From the NCBI GenBank assembly GCA_017551425.1, contig JAFZLQ010000033.1:1-39398 (forward strand): a DNA stretch of 39,398 nucleotides, in the 5' to 3' direction. The DNA is from Bacteroidales bacterium. Lineage in GTDB: Bacteria; Bacteroidota; Bacteroidia; Bacteroidales; UBA932. Below, piece by piece: positions 32,824-39,398 of the stretch. The notes below the pieces were generated by a model, which searched no databases, was not told where the DNA came from, and saw nothing but the letters and a program-made list of their open reading frames with translations. The translations under genes and the position numbers were made by a program. Numbering within the stretch: position 1 is the first letter of the stretch; each line of letters opens with the position of its first letter.

Positions 32824-34823
32824 TACCCAGGGAGACCGTAAGCCTCATCCTCGACACCGCACGCATTGAGGATGTTGTAGGTGACTTCGTGACGCTCAAG
32901 CGCCGCGGTGCCAACTACGTGGCCTGCTGTCCCTTCCACAACGAAAAGACCCCTTCTTTCTACGTCTCTCCGGCCAAGGGCATCTTCAAATGCTTCGGCT
33001 GCGGCAAGTCCGGCTCCGCCGTGGGCTTCGTAATGGAGCACGAACACTGCTCCTACGCCGAGGCCCTCAGATATCTGGCCGCCAAATATAAGATAGACGT
33101 GGTGGAAGAAGAGGAGAGCGCAGAGGAGATAGAGCGCCGCCAGAGGCGCGAGAGCCTTCTGCTGGTGAGCGAATTCGCCCAGAAGTTCTTTGCGGAGCAG
33201 CTCAATACGCCCGAGGGCCGCTCGGTCGGCTATGCATATCTCCGCGGCCGCGGGCTCGAAGACGAGACCATACGCCGCTTCGGGCTCGGCTGGGCGCCGT
33301 CGGGACGCACCGCATTGCTGGACGCCGCCAAAGCGGCCGGTTACAAGCAGGAATACCTCCTCGCCGCCGGCCTCGCAGTCCAGCGGGAGGACGGCAGCCT
33401 TGCGGACAAGTTCCGCGAGAGGGTCATGTTCCCCATTCATTCCGTGAGCGGGCGCGTGCTGGCCTTCAGCGGCAGGACCCTCCATGCAGACAATCCGGCA
33501 AAGTACGTAAATTCCCCGGAGACAGAGATTTACGTCAAGAGCCGCCAGCTGCTGGGCATATGGTTCGCAAAGGCCGAGATCGCCCGCAGCGGCAAGTGCA
33601 TCCTGGTCGAGGGCAACGTCGATATGGTCACCCTGCACCAGCTCGGCATCACCAATGTCGTGGCATCCCTCGGCACCTCGCTCACGGTAGAGCAGATCCG
33701 CCTCATCCATAAGTTTACGGAGAACGTAACCATAATGTACGATGGCGACAGTGCCGGAATCCACGCCGCCCTGCGCGGCCTAGGGCTGGTGCTTCAGGAA
33801 GGCCTCAACGTGAAGATAGTCCTCCTGCCCGAAGGCGAAGATCCCGATTCCTTCGGCCGCACGCACACTCTCAAGGAGGTACAGGACTACATAGCCGCCG
33901 GCGAGCGCGACTTCATCGAGTTCAAGACGGACCTGCTGCTGTCCGAGGCCGGCAACGACCCGCTCAAGAAGGCCGAGCTGATAAACGACATCGCGGATAC
34001 CATCGCACAGATTCCGGACCCCGTCAAACGTTCCGTGTATGTGGATACCGTCTCGCTGCGATTCAACATCGAGCCCGGAATCATTTTCCAGCGCATCGGA
34101 AACGTCCGCAAAAAGATGCAGGAGGACGCCATGAGGGACCGCCGGCGCGAGATTCCCGGTGAGGCCGGGAATGACGGGCGGTTTGAGAATGACGGTCAGG
34201 CCGGGAATGACGGGCCCTCCGTCATGCCCGACCTGATCGGGCATCCCGTAGAAGAGAATCGCACGCTGGCCCCGGCCGAGCGAGACCTGCTGTACTTCCT
34301 GCTGACATACGGCACCGAGGAACTCGACTTCGAGACCGATTCCCCATACTACTCCGGCACCGAAGACGACAAACCCACCGTCGCCGGCTTCATCCGCGAG
34401 GCCATGGAAGACGATGGCACAGTATTCGCCAACAGCGCTTACCGCAAGCTTTACGACGCTTATATGAACCTGTACGACAGCGGTTTAAGCCAGGAGCAGA
34501 TAGTCAAGTCGATGCTCGACGGGGAAGACCGCACCATAGCAAGCCTAGCCGCCGGCTTCTCCACGGAGAAGTACCAGCTTACCGTTGGGGCATTCGAGGC
34601 GGCGCTCACCAGCCGCACCACATTCCTGGTGTCCGGCGTTCCCAAGGCCATAATGGTCTATGCCGAGCGCCGCGTACAGGACCGCATAGACAACATACGC
34701 CGCTCGCTTGTGTCCGCGTCGCCCCAGGAGCAGCTCAAGCTGATGCAGGAGATGCTCAAGCTGCAGACGGCCCAGCGCCGCATCAACCAGAAGATAGGAA
34801 GAGAAAAAACAGAAAAGCAATGA
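32820..34823 (+). CDS. dnaG: DNA primase with repeat insertion in a linker
   Basis: A 667-residue primase that makes RNA primers at the replication fork. The start is GTG at 32820, overlapping the recQ stop, since [20 protein letters not shown] matches the family N-terminus. The CHC2 zinc ribbon uses Cys37, His40, Cys58 and Cys61. The RNA polymerase core includes [18 protein letters not shown], and the TOPRIM site has VEGNVD (about 264) and DGDSAG (about 307). The C-terminal part (about 480-667) should bind the DnaB helicase. Between core and C-terminal domain, residues about 443-476 ([10 protein letters not shown] ... [11 protein letters not shown]) are translated palindromic DNA repeats and not conserved primase sequence. 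It overlaps metG as ATGA. Confidence 0.95.
   Translation: MIPRETVSLILDTARIEDVVGDFVTLKRRGANYVACCPFHNEKTPSFYVSPAKGIFKCFGCGKSGSAVGFVMEHEHCSYAEALRYLAAKYKIDVVEEEESAEEIERRQRRESLLLVSEFAQKFFAEQLNTPEGRSVGYAYLRGRGLEDETIRRFGLGWAPSGRTALLDAAKAAGYKQEYLLAAGLAVQREDGSLADKFRERVMFPIHSVSGRVLAFSGRTLHADNPAKYVNSPETEIYVKSRQLLGIWFAKAEIARSGKCILVEGNVDMVTLHQLGITNVVASLGTSLTVEQIRLIHKFTENVTIMYDGDSAGIHAALRGLGLVLQEGLNVKIVLLPEGEDPDSFGRTHTLKEVQDYIAAGERDFIEFKTDLLLSEAGNDPLKKAELINDIADTIAQIPDPVKRSVYVDTVSLRFNIEPGIIFQRIGNVRKKMQEDAMRDRRREIPGEAGNDGRFENDGQAGNDGPSVMPDLIGHPVEENRTLAPAERDLLYFLLTYGTEELDFETDSPYYSGTEDDKPTVAGFIREAMEDDGTVFANSAYRKLYDAYMNLYDSGLSQEQIVKSMLDGEDRTIASLAAGFSTEKYQLTVGAFEAALTSRTTFLVSGVPKAIMVYAERRVQDRIDNIRRSLVSASPQEQLKLMQEMLKLQTAQRRINQKIGREKTEKQ
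34151..34246. repeat. Palindromic repeats inserted in frame in dnaG
   Basis: Two 17-base direct copies AGGCCGGGAATGACGGG (34162-34178 and 34198-34214, 36 bases apart) and two hairpins: ATTCCCGG-N5-CCGGGAAT (34152-34172) and ATGCCCGA-N5-TCGGGCAT (34224-34244). Such GTCATTCCCGG and GTCATGCCCGA units are typical dispersed intergenic repeats; here they are translated without breaking the frame. Confidence 0.8.
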
Positions 34824-36991
34824 ATACAAAACGAACTCTCGTAACCTGCGCGCTGCCGTACGCCAACGGCCCCGTGCACATCGGCCACCTCGCCGGCGTT
34901 TACGTACCCGCAGACATCTATGTCCGCTATCTCCGCATGAGGGGCCGCGACGTCCTTTACATTTGCGGCTCGGATGAGCACGGCGTGCCCATCACCATCA
35001 AGGCGCGCGAGCAGGGATGCACCCCGCAGGACATAGTGGACCGCTACCACAAGGTCATCAAGGATTCCTTCACCGGACTGGGAATCAACTTCGACATCTA
35101 CGGCCGCACCTCGTCCGCGGTGCATGCCGAGGGCGCCTCCGAGTTCTTCCGCAAGATGTACGACGAGGGCAAGTTCACCACGCGCGAGAGCGAGCAGTAC
35201 TACGATCCGGAGGCCAAAACCTTCCTTGCAGACCGCTATATCGTAGGCACCTGCCCCAAATGCGGCAATCCCGGAGCCTACGGCGACCAGTGCGAGAAAT
35301 GCGGCAGCACCCTCAGCCCGGAGGAACTCATCGACCCCCGCTCCAAGCTCAGCGGAGCCGCCCCTGTCAAGAAAAAGACCACCCACTGGTACCTCCCGCT
35401 GCAGGATTACGAGCAGTGGCTGCGCGAATGGATACTCGAGGGCCACAAGGAGTGGCGCACCAACGTCTATGGACAGGTGAAGAGCTGGCTCGACGGAGGC
35501 CTGCAGCCACGCGCCGTCACCCGGGACCTCGACTGGGGCGTGCCCGTGCCCGTAGAGGGCGCCGAGGGCAAGGTGCTCTACGTCTGGTTCGACGCCCCCA
35601 TCGGCTATATCTCCAATACCCGCGAGCTGCTGCCCGAGAGCTGGGAGCAATGGTGGAAGAGCGAGGATACGCGCCTGATTCACTTCATCGGAAAAGACAA
35701 CATAGTCTTCCACTGCATCGTGTTCCCCGCCATGCTCAAGGCTTACGGCGGTTATGTGCTGCCGGACAATGTGCCCGCCAACGAGTTCCTGAATCTCGAG
35801 GGGGACAAGATATCCACCTCCCGCGGCTGGGCCGTATGGGCGCATGAATACCTTGAGGACTTCCCGGGCAAGGAAGACGTCATGCGCTACACCCTCACCG
35901 CCAACGCGCCGCAGACTGCCGACAACGACTTCAGCTGGAAAGACTTCCAGGCCCGCAACAACAACGAGCTGGTGGCGGTATTCGGCAACTTCGTCAACCG
36001 CGCCGTGGTGCTTACCCACAAGTACTTCGGCGGCAAGGTGCCCCCTTGCGGGCAACTGCAGGACGTGGACAAGGAGCTGCTGGCCGAGATCCCGGCGCTC
36101 AAGGAGTCCATGGAGAAGAACATAGAGAACTTCCGCTTCAGGGAGGCCCTCCGCGACGCCATGGGCATGGCACGCGCCGGCAACAAGTACATATCCGACA
36201 CCGAGCCCTGGAAGGTCGCCAAGACCGACATGGAACGCACCGGCACCATACTCAACCTGTCGCTTCAGGTATGCGCCAGCCTCGCCATCGCCTTCGAGCC
36301 CTTCACCCCGTTTGCCGCGGAGAGGCTGCGCAAGATGCTGGGCGTCACGCTGTTCGCGGGCTCCGACCATCGCGTGGGAGAAGCGGAGACGGTGAATACC
36401 TACAAGCCCGGCGAAGGATGCGCGCTGCATACCGTCAGCGGGCCTGTCCCCGCCGCCGCTCCCGGGGAACTGCGCCTCGACTGGGAGATTCTCGGACGTC
36501 CGCAGATCCTGCCCGCCGGCTTTGAAATCGGCGAGCCCGAGCTGCTTTTCGCCAAGATAGAGGACGAAGCCATCGAAGTCCAGCTCCGTAAGCTCGACGA
36601 GGCCCGCGCACGCATAGAGGCCGCCCGCAAGGCGGAAGAGGCTAAACGCGTGGCTCCGCAGAAGGACGAATGCAGCTTCGAGGACTTCGAGAAAATGGAC
36701 ATCCGCACCGCTACCGTGCTCGAGGCGGAGCGGGTTCCCAAGACGGACAAGCTCCTCAAGCTCACCATCGACACCGGCATCGACCGCCGCGTCATAGTGT
36801 CCGGCATCGCCGAATACTACAAGCCCGAAGACATGGTCGGCAAGCAGATATGCATCCTTGCCAACCTCAAGCCCAGGGCGATCCGCGGCATAGAGAGCCA
36901 CGGCATGATACTCATGGCCAAACAGGCCGACGGCACCATGCGCTACGTTACTCCGGCCGAGGTCGTAACCAACGGTGCACAAGTAGGTTAG
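34820..36991 (+). CDS. metG: Methionyl-tRNA synthetase with C-terminal tRNA-binding domain
   Basis: A 723-residue class I aminoacyl-tRNA synthetase charging initiator and elongator tRNA-Met. The HIGH motif is His20-Ile-Gly-His23 in [14 protein letters not shown]; the KMSKS loop is KISTS (330-334). The zinc knuckle has [18 protein letters not shown]. The anticodon-binding helical domain follows, and after a Glu/Ala/Arg-rich linker the last 105 residues form an EMAPII/Trbp111-type OB-fold domain ([20 protein letters not shown] ... [10 protein letters not shown]). The KISTS variant is, as I recall, normal for Bacteroidota. The start overlaps the dnaG stop. The order recQ-dnaG-metG forms a coupled housekeeping run. 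Confidence 0.96.
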   Translation: MNTKRTLVTCALPYANGPVHIGHLAGVYVPADIYVRYLRMRGRDVLYICGSDEHGVPITIKAREQGCTPQDIVDRYHKVIKDSFTGLGINFDIYGRTSSAVHAEGASEFFRKMYDEGKFTTRESEQYYDPEAKTFLADRYIVGTCPKCGNPGAYGDQCEKCGSTLSPEELIDPRSKLSGAAPVKKKTTHWYLPLQDYEQWLREWILEGHKEWRTNVYGQVKSWLDGGLQPRAVTRDLDWGVPVPVEGAEGKVLYVWFDAPIGYISNTRELLPESWEQWWKSEDTRLIHFIGKDNIVFHCIVFPAMLKAYGGYVLPDNVPANEFLNLEGDKISTSRGWAVWAHEYLEDFPGKEDVMRYTLTANAPQTADNDFSWKDFQARNNNELVAVFGNFVNRAVVLTHKYFGGKVPPCGQLQDVDKELLAEIPALKESMEKNIENFRFREALRDAMGMARAGNKYISDTEPWKVAKTDMERTGTILNLSLQVCASLAIAFEPFTPFAAERLRKMLGVTLFAGSDHRVGEAETVNTYKPGEGCALHTVSGPVPAAAPGELRLDWEILGRPQILPAGFEIGEPELLFAKIEDEAIEVQLRKLDEARARIEAARKAEEAKRVAPQKDECSFEDFEKMDIRTATVLEAERVPKTDKLLKLTIDTGIDRRVIVSGIAEYYKPEDMVGKQICILANLKPRAIRGIESHGMILMAKQADGTMRYVTPAEVVTNGAQVG

Positions 36992-36995
36992 CCTT

Positions 36996-38465
36996 ATGAA
37001 ACGATTGTTTTGCGCATGCGCCGCGATCCTTGTGTTCGCGGCCGTTTCGTTCGCCCAGGACTGGGGCGGGCATTACAGGATGGACATTCCCGGTACTGTC
37101 TCCGGAGACCTGTACCTCGTTCCGGCGGATTTCCATTCCACGGAATTCCTGCTTGCAGTCACCACTCCGGCAGGGGACAGGATCGTTTACGACAGCTCCA
37201 CTTCCGGACCGGTGGAACTGAGCGACGGCGCCTTTGTCTGGCGCTATCCCGCAGAAGACATCGACTACTCCGTCTCCTTGGACCTTGACCCCGTAAACGA
37301 CGAGGATGTGCCCATGATGGGCTATATCCTGGTTACGGAGAGCCTTCTTTCCGAAACGCCTCCCCACAGTGCCGGCATCAGCCCCGACGGGCTTTACAAG
37401 CGTGACGACCGCTGCTTCGTCAGCCCGGACGGCTGCATGTACCGCATAAGCGACGACGGCAGCACCTGCACCCTCGCCTGCGGGGGCCGCTATTCAGGCA
37501 CGGTGCAGCTGCCCCAGAGCGTCAAGGGTCCGTTCGGCAGGTATTTCCGCGTTACCGGGATCGATGAAGACACATTCAGGTTCTCCCATGGCGTCACGCA
37601 GGTAAAGACCTATGACGGGTCGCAGCATTTTGCCCCGGGTTCCCTTGCGTACACGGACATCCCTTACGACTGGAACAGCTATCCCAAGCCGTTCTGCGCT
37701 TATCCCGACAAGAGCAGGACCCGCTTCGTAATACCAGGAGACAGGGGCGACGGGTTCCCGGAAGGCGACTCCCAGTGGGTGATCTTCAAGCAGAACCTCG
37801 CTCCAGCGGTGCTGAGCGGCAATACAGCAGGTGCCGCAGGCAAGCGGCCGGGGCGCGTCGATCAGGACTTCGACAGCACCATGGGCGTTTTCTATACGCT
37901 TCAGTCGTCCCCGGAGGACATAGCCAGAATGTTCCGCGGCTACAGTTCGATGGAAATAGAGGCGCTGGTGGCAGATGACTGGTTCGTCGCTTACCATACC
38001 TTCCCCGCATTCGGACGCTGGAAGTATCCCGAGAAGGAAGTCTCCGCCCCCAGGTTCGTAGAGACCGCAATGGCCGGGCGCACCGGCCGCACCGTGATGT
38101 ACAGCCGCAAGGCAGCATGGCTTCGCGAGGGCAAGGGCGAGCTGGACATCGTGGAGTTCGAACACGTCAACCGCGAGGCCATGGTGGCCTTTGTATGGCA
38201 CGACGGCGGCGAAATCCTCGCCACCACCACCCTTACTACGATAGTCGAGTCCGGATCCGAGGATTCCAGCGTGTGGAATGTCGATGACGACGGCCGCTTC
38301 GGCATCCCCGACGTCGTGACAATCGCCCTCGACCGCAACGGTGCAGTTACCGTCTTCCTGGCCAAGAACTCACCCGAGAGCGTCACCTGCTTCGCCCTGC
38401 ACCAGGCCGGAGACTCCTTCGAGCAAGTCGGCCTCGGCCAGTGGTACAGGTACGTGGATCTGTAA
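36996..38465 (+). CDS. Secreted protein of unknown function with one BspA-like segment
   Basis: A 489-residue protein with a clear signal peptide (CACAAILVFAAVSFAQ). It begins four bases after metG. Most of the sequence I do not recognise: an N-terminal beta-rich region (about 22-120), then residues about 148-203, where the pattern YRISDDGST ... YSGTVQLPQSVKGPFGRYFRVTGIDEDTF follows the leader of BspA-type leucine-rich-repeat proteins (Y-x-G-x-V-x-I/L-P-x-S-V ... Y-x-V-T-x-I). No run of full repeats follows. The C-terminal half is a mixed domain with a TTLTTIVES segment. It is probably exported to the periplasm or surface. No sorting signal (por secretion or lipobox) is obvious. Confidence 0.75.
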   Translation: MKRLFCACAAILVFAAVSFAQDWGGHYRMDIPGTVSGDLYLVPADFHSTEFLLAVTTPAGDRIVYDSSTSGPVELSDGAFVWRYPAEDIDYSVSLDLDPVNDEDVPMMGYILVTESLLSETPPHSAGISPDGLYKRDDRCFVSPDGCMYRISDDGSTCTLACGGRYSGTVQLPQSVKGPFGRYFRVTGIDEDTFRFSHGVTQVKTYDGSQHFAPGSLAYTDIPYDWNSYPKPFCAYPDKSRTRFVIPGDRGDGFPEGDSQWVIFKQNLAPAVLSGNTAGAAGKRPGRVDQDFDSTMGVFYTLQSSPEDIARMFRGYSSMEIEALVADDWFVAYHTFPAFGRWKYPEKEVSAPRFVETAMAGRTGRTVMYSRKAAWLREGKGELDIVEFEHVNREAMVAFVWHDGGEILATTTLTTIVESGSEDSSVWNVDDDGRFGIPDVVTIALDRNGAVTVFLAKNSPESVTCFALHQAGDSFEQVGLGQWYRYVDL

Positions 38466-38480
38466 TAGGAGCAGAAACAC

Positions 38481-39110
38481 CTATTCCCCCAACAGCGGGG
38501 CGAGAGCGGCGACCGCTTCCTGGATGCGGGCGGTCTGGGCGTGGGCCCACTCGCTTGTGGCGCCGCCTTCCGGCACGGGGTCAAGCTCGAAGGGCTCCCC
38601 TATCGCCAGGCGGTAGCGGTGCGGGAACTTCCAGAACTTGTTGTACACCGGCACGATCTGGGCTCCGGTGAGGCCGGCGAGGTAGGCCGCGCCCGTCTTG
38701 AACGGCAGCAGTCCCCCGCCTTCCTTGTTGCGCCTCCCTTCCGGGAAAATGATTATGTGCTCGCCCTTCTGCAACACCGCCTGGGAATCGTACATCCACT
38801 TGCGGGATGAATTATGCCTGTCGATGGGAATGCAGCAGGCGGTATCGTAGAAGAAACGGGTGAAGCCGTTCTTCTCGTAATAGTCGTCAGCCACAAGCGG
38901 GTGCATCAGGATGCTGGGATACTCGTCCATCAGGATGACGGGATCCATCATTCCGACGTGGCGGCACGCGAATATGGTGGGCTTGTCTATACTGGGCTTC
39001 CTGCCGTAAACCTTGGGCCTGTGCACCAGATGCGCCATCACGTAGCCGATGCCGCGGAGCAGGTACTCTTTGAATCCGAGACCTGCATCCTTAACCAATC
39101 CGCTCGCCAT
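38481..39110 (-). CDS. 1-acylglycerol-3-phosphate acyltransferase-like (PlsC family)
   Basis: A 209-residue acyltransferase of the PlsC/LPLAT family. The catalytic HX4D motif is RHVGMMD (residues about 50-56) and the substrate-binding motif is FPEGRRNKEGG; TACCIPIDRH and GAQIVPVYNKF supply the other two blocks. It is shorter than typical PlsC and lacks a strong N-terminal span, so the exact acceptor lipid is uncertain. The upstream neighbour on the same strand is a lipid-kinase-like gene whose stop directly abuts this ATG, suggesting a phospholipid or surface-lipid pair. Confidence 0.88.
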   Translation of the reverse strand: MASGLVKDAGLGFKEYLLRGIGYVMAHLVHRPKVYGRKPSIDKPTIFACRHVGMMDPVILMDEYPSILMHPLVADDYYEKNGFTRFFYDTACCIPIDRHNSSRKWMYDSQAVLQKGEHIIIFPEGRRNKEGGGLLPFKTGAAYLAGLTGAQIVPVYNKFWKFPHRYRLAIGEPFELDPVPEGGATSEWAHAQTARIQEAVAALAPLLGE

Positions 39111-39398
39111 TTACGGTACTATTATGTTGATCTGCTGGCCGGTGACCTCCACGGTAACGGGCAGGGTGCCGGGCACCTCGCCGTCGAGCTCCACATAATC
39201 GGCATTCTTGCCCAGAGGCTTGACGGTCATCTTCTTGAAACGCCTGGAGATGATGCCGGGGAGGACGGCGAAGTCGCCCTTGAAGATATGCATCATCTGG
39301 GAGAAGCCCTTGATATGGTTCACACCGCCCTGGATGGACACTTCCACCAGGCCGTCGTCCCACTTGCCGCCGTCCAGGGTCTGGCGAAGGCCGCCTCC
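39111..39398 (-). CDS. C-terminal fragment of a diacylglycerol-kinase-family lipid kinase
   Basis: Only the last 95 residues are inside the window; the gene continues past base 39398. The segment reads GGGLRQTLDGGKWDDGLVEV, then a helical part, YVELDGEVPGTLPVTVEV and a final INIIVP. That order (DDGLxEV ... DGExxGxxPxxxEV) is the C-terminal signature of DagK/YegS/BmrU lipid kinases, which phosphorylate diacylglycerol or similar lipids. Its product could be recycled by the adjacent acyltransferase. The ATP-binding part is not seen, so the call rests on the C-terminal motif only. Confidence 0.7.
   Translation of the reverse strand, partial: GGGLRQTLDGGKWDDGLVEVSIQGGVNHIKGFSQMMHIFKGDFAVLPGIISRRFKKMTVKPLGKNADYVELDGEVPGTLPVTVEVTGQQINIIVP

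Noticed and set aside
35807..35821. KISTS in place of KMSKS in MetG as a catalytic defect
   Set aside because: This variant is, to my knowledge, normal in Bacteroidota-type MetG, and the remaining motifs are intact.
34658..36982. 774-codon open frame antisense to metG
   Set aside because: A shadow frame caused by GC-rich codon use in metG; its translation has no domain, signal or motif, and the plus-strand gene is certain.

Overview
The window is a GC-rich, densely coded chromosomal segment from a member of the Bacteroidota, most likely Bacteroidales. Four things point there: a complete Bacteroides aerotolerance (Bat) gene cluster, several TAnnTTTG -7 promoter elements with a TTG-type -33 element about 19-20 bases upstream, almost no Shine-Dalgarno sequences, and family resemblances (single-chain class I fumarase, MetG with a C-terminal tRNA-binding domain, BspA-like motif). 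I cannot place it in a genus. No rRNA, tRNA or CRISPR array was seen.

Layout. 1-5.1 kb: a secreted Ser/Arg-rich protein, glutamate racemase (murI), two family 2 glycosyltransferases and peptide chain release factor 2 (prfB, without the programmed frameshift). 5.1-6.9 kb: class I fumarase followed by a perfect 28-bp inverted repeat. 6.9-15.2 kb: the Bat cluster (MoxR ATPase, DUF58 protein, a membrane protein, BatA, BatB, BatC and a BatD-BatE fusion), almost entirely coupled by 1-4 base overlaps. The only real gap, between moxR and the DUF58 gene, holds dispersed palindromic repeats. 15.2-17.1 kb: exbB-exbD-tonB. 17.1-22.2 kb: an RluB-type pseudouridine synthase with a repetitive N-terminal tail, Era, a ParC-type topoisomerase subunit and a 58-residue membrane protein.

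22.2-23.4 kb is the accessory spot. An AT-richer Y1/HUH transposase of the REP-associated (RAYT) kind is bracketed by five related hairpins, three before and two after, built as GGTGGTCC-N7-GGACCACC, and by a nearly identical 58-base direct repeat. It looks like a self-contained RAYT/REP-type unit in a phylum where such units are little described.

23.5-29.3 kb is a five-gene tripartite efflux operon (ABC ATPase, two MacB-type permeases, periplasmic adaptor, TolC-type outer-membrane protein) with its own promoter. 29.3-37.0 kb carries a DUF1015 protein, RecQ, primase (with an in-frame insertion of palindromic intergenic-type repeats in a linker) and MetG. 37.0-39.4 kb has a secreted protein of unknown function and, on the minus strand, a PlsC-like acyltransferase and the 3' end of a lipid-kinase-like gene.

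The Bat and ExbBD/TonB genes form an envelope block that could share expression, and the efflux genes form a complete export pathway from inner to outer membrane. Most other genes are housekeeping. All functional calls rest on reading the sequence and recalling families; no database search was possible.
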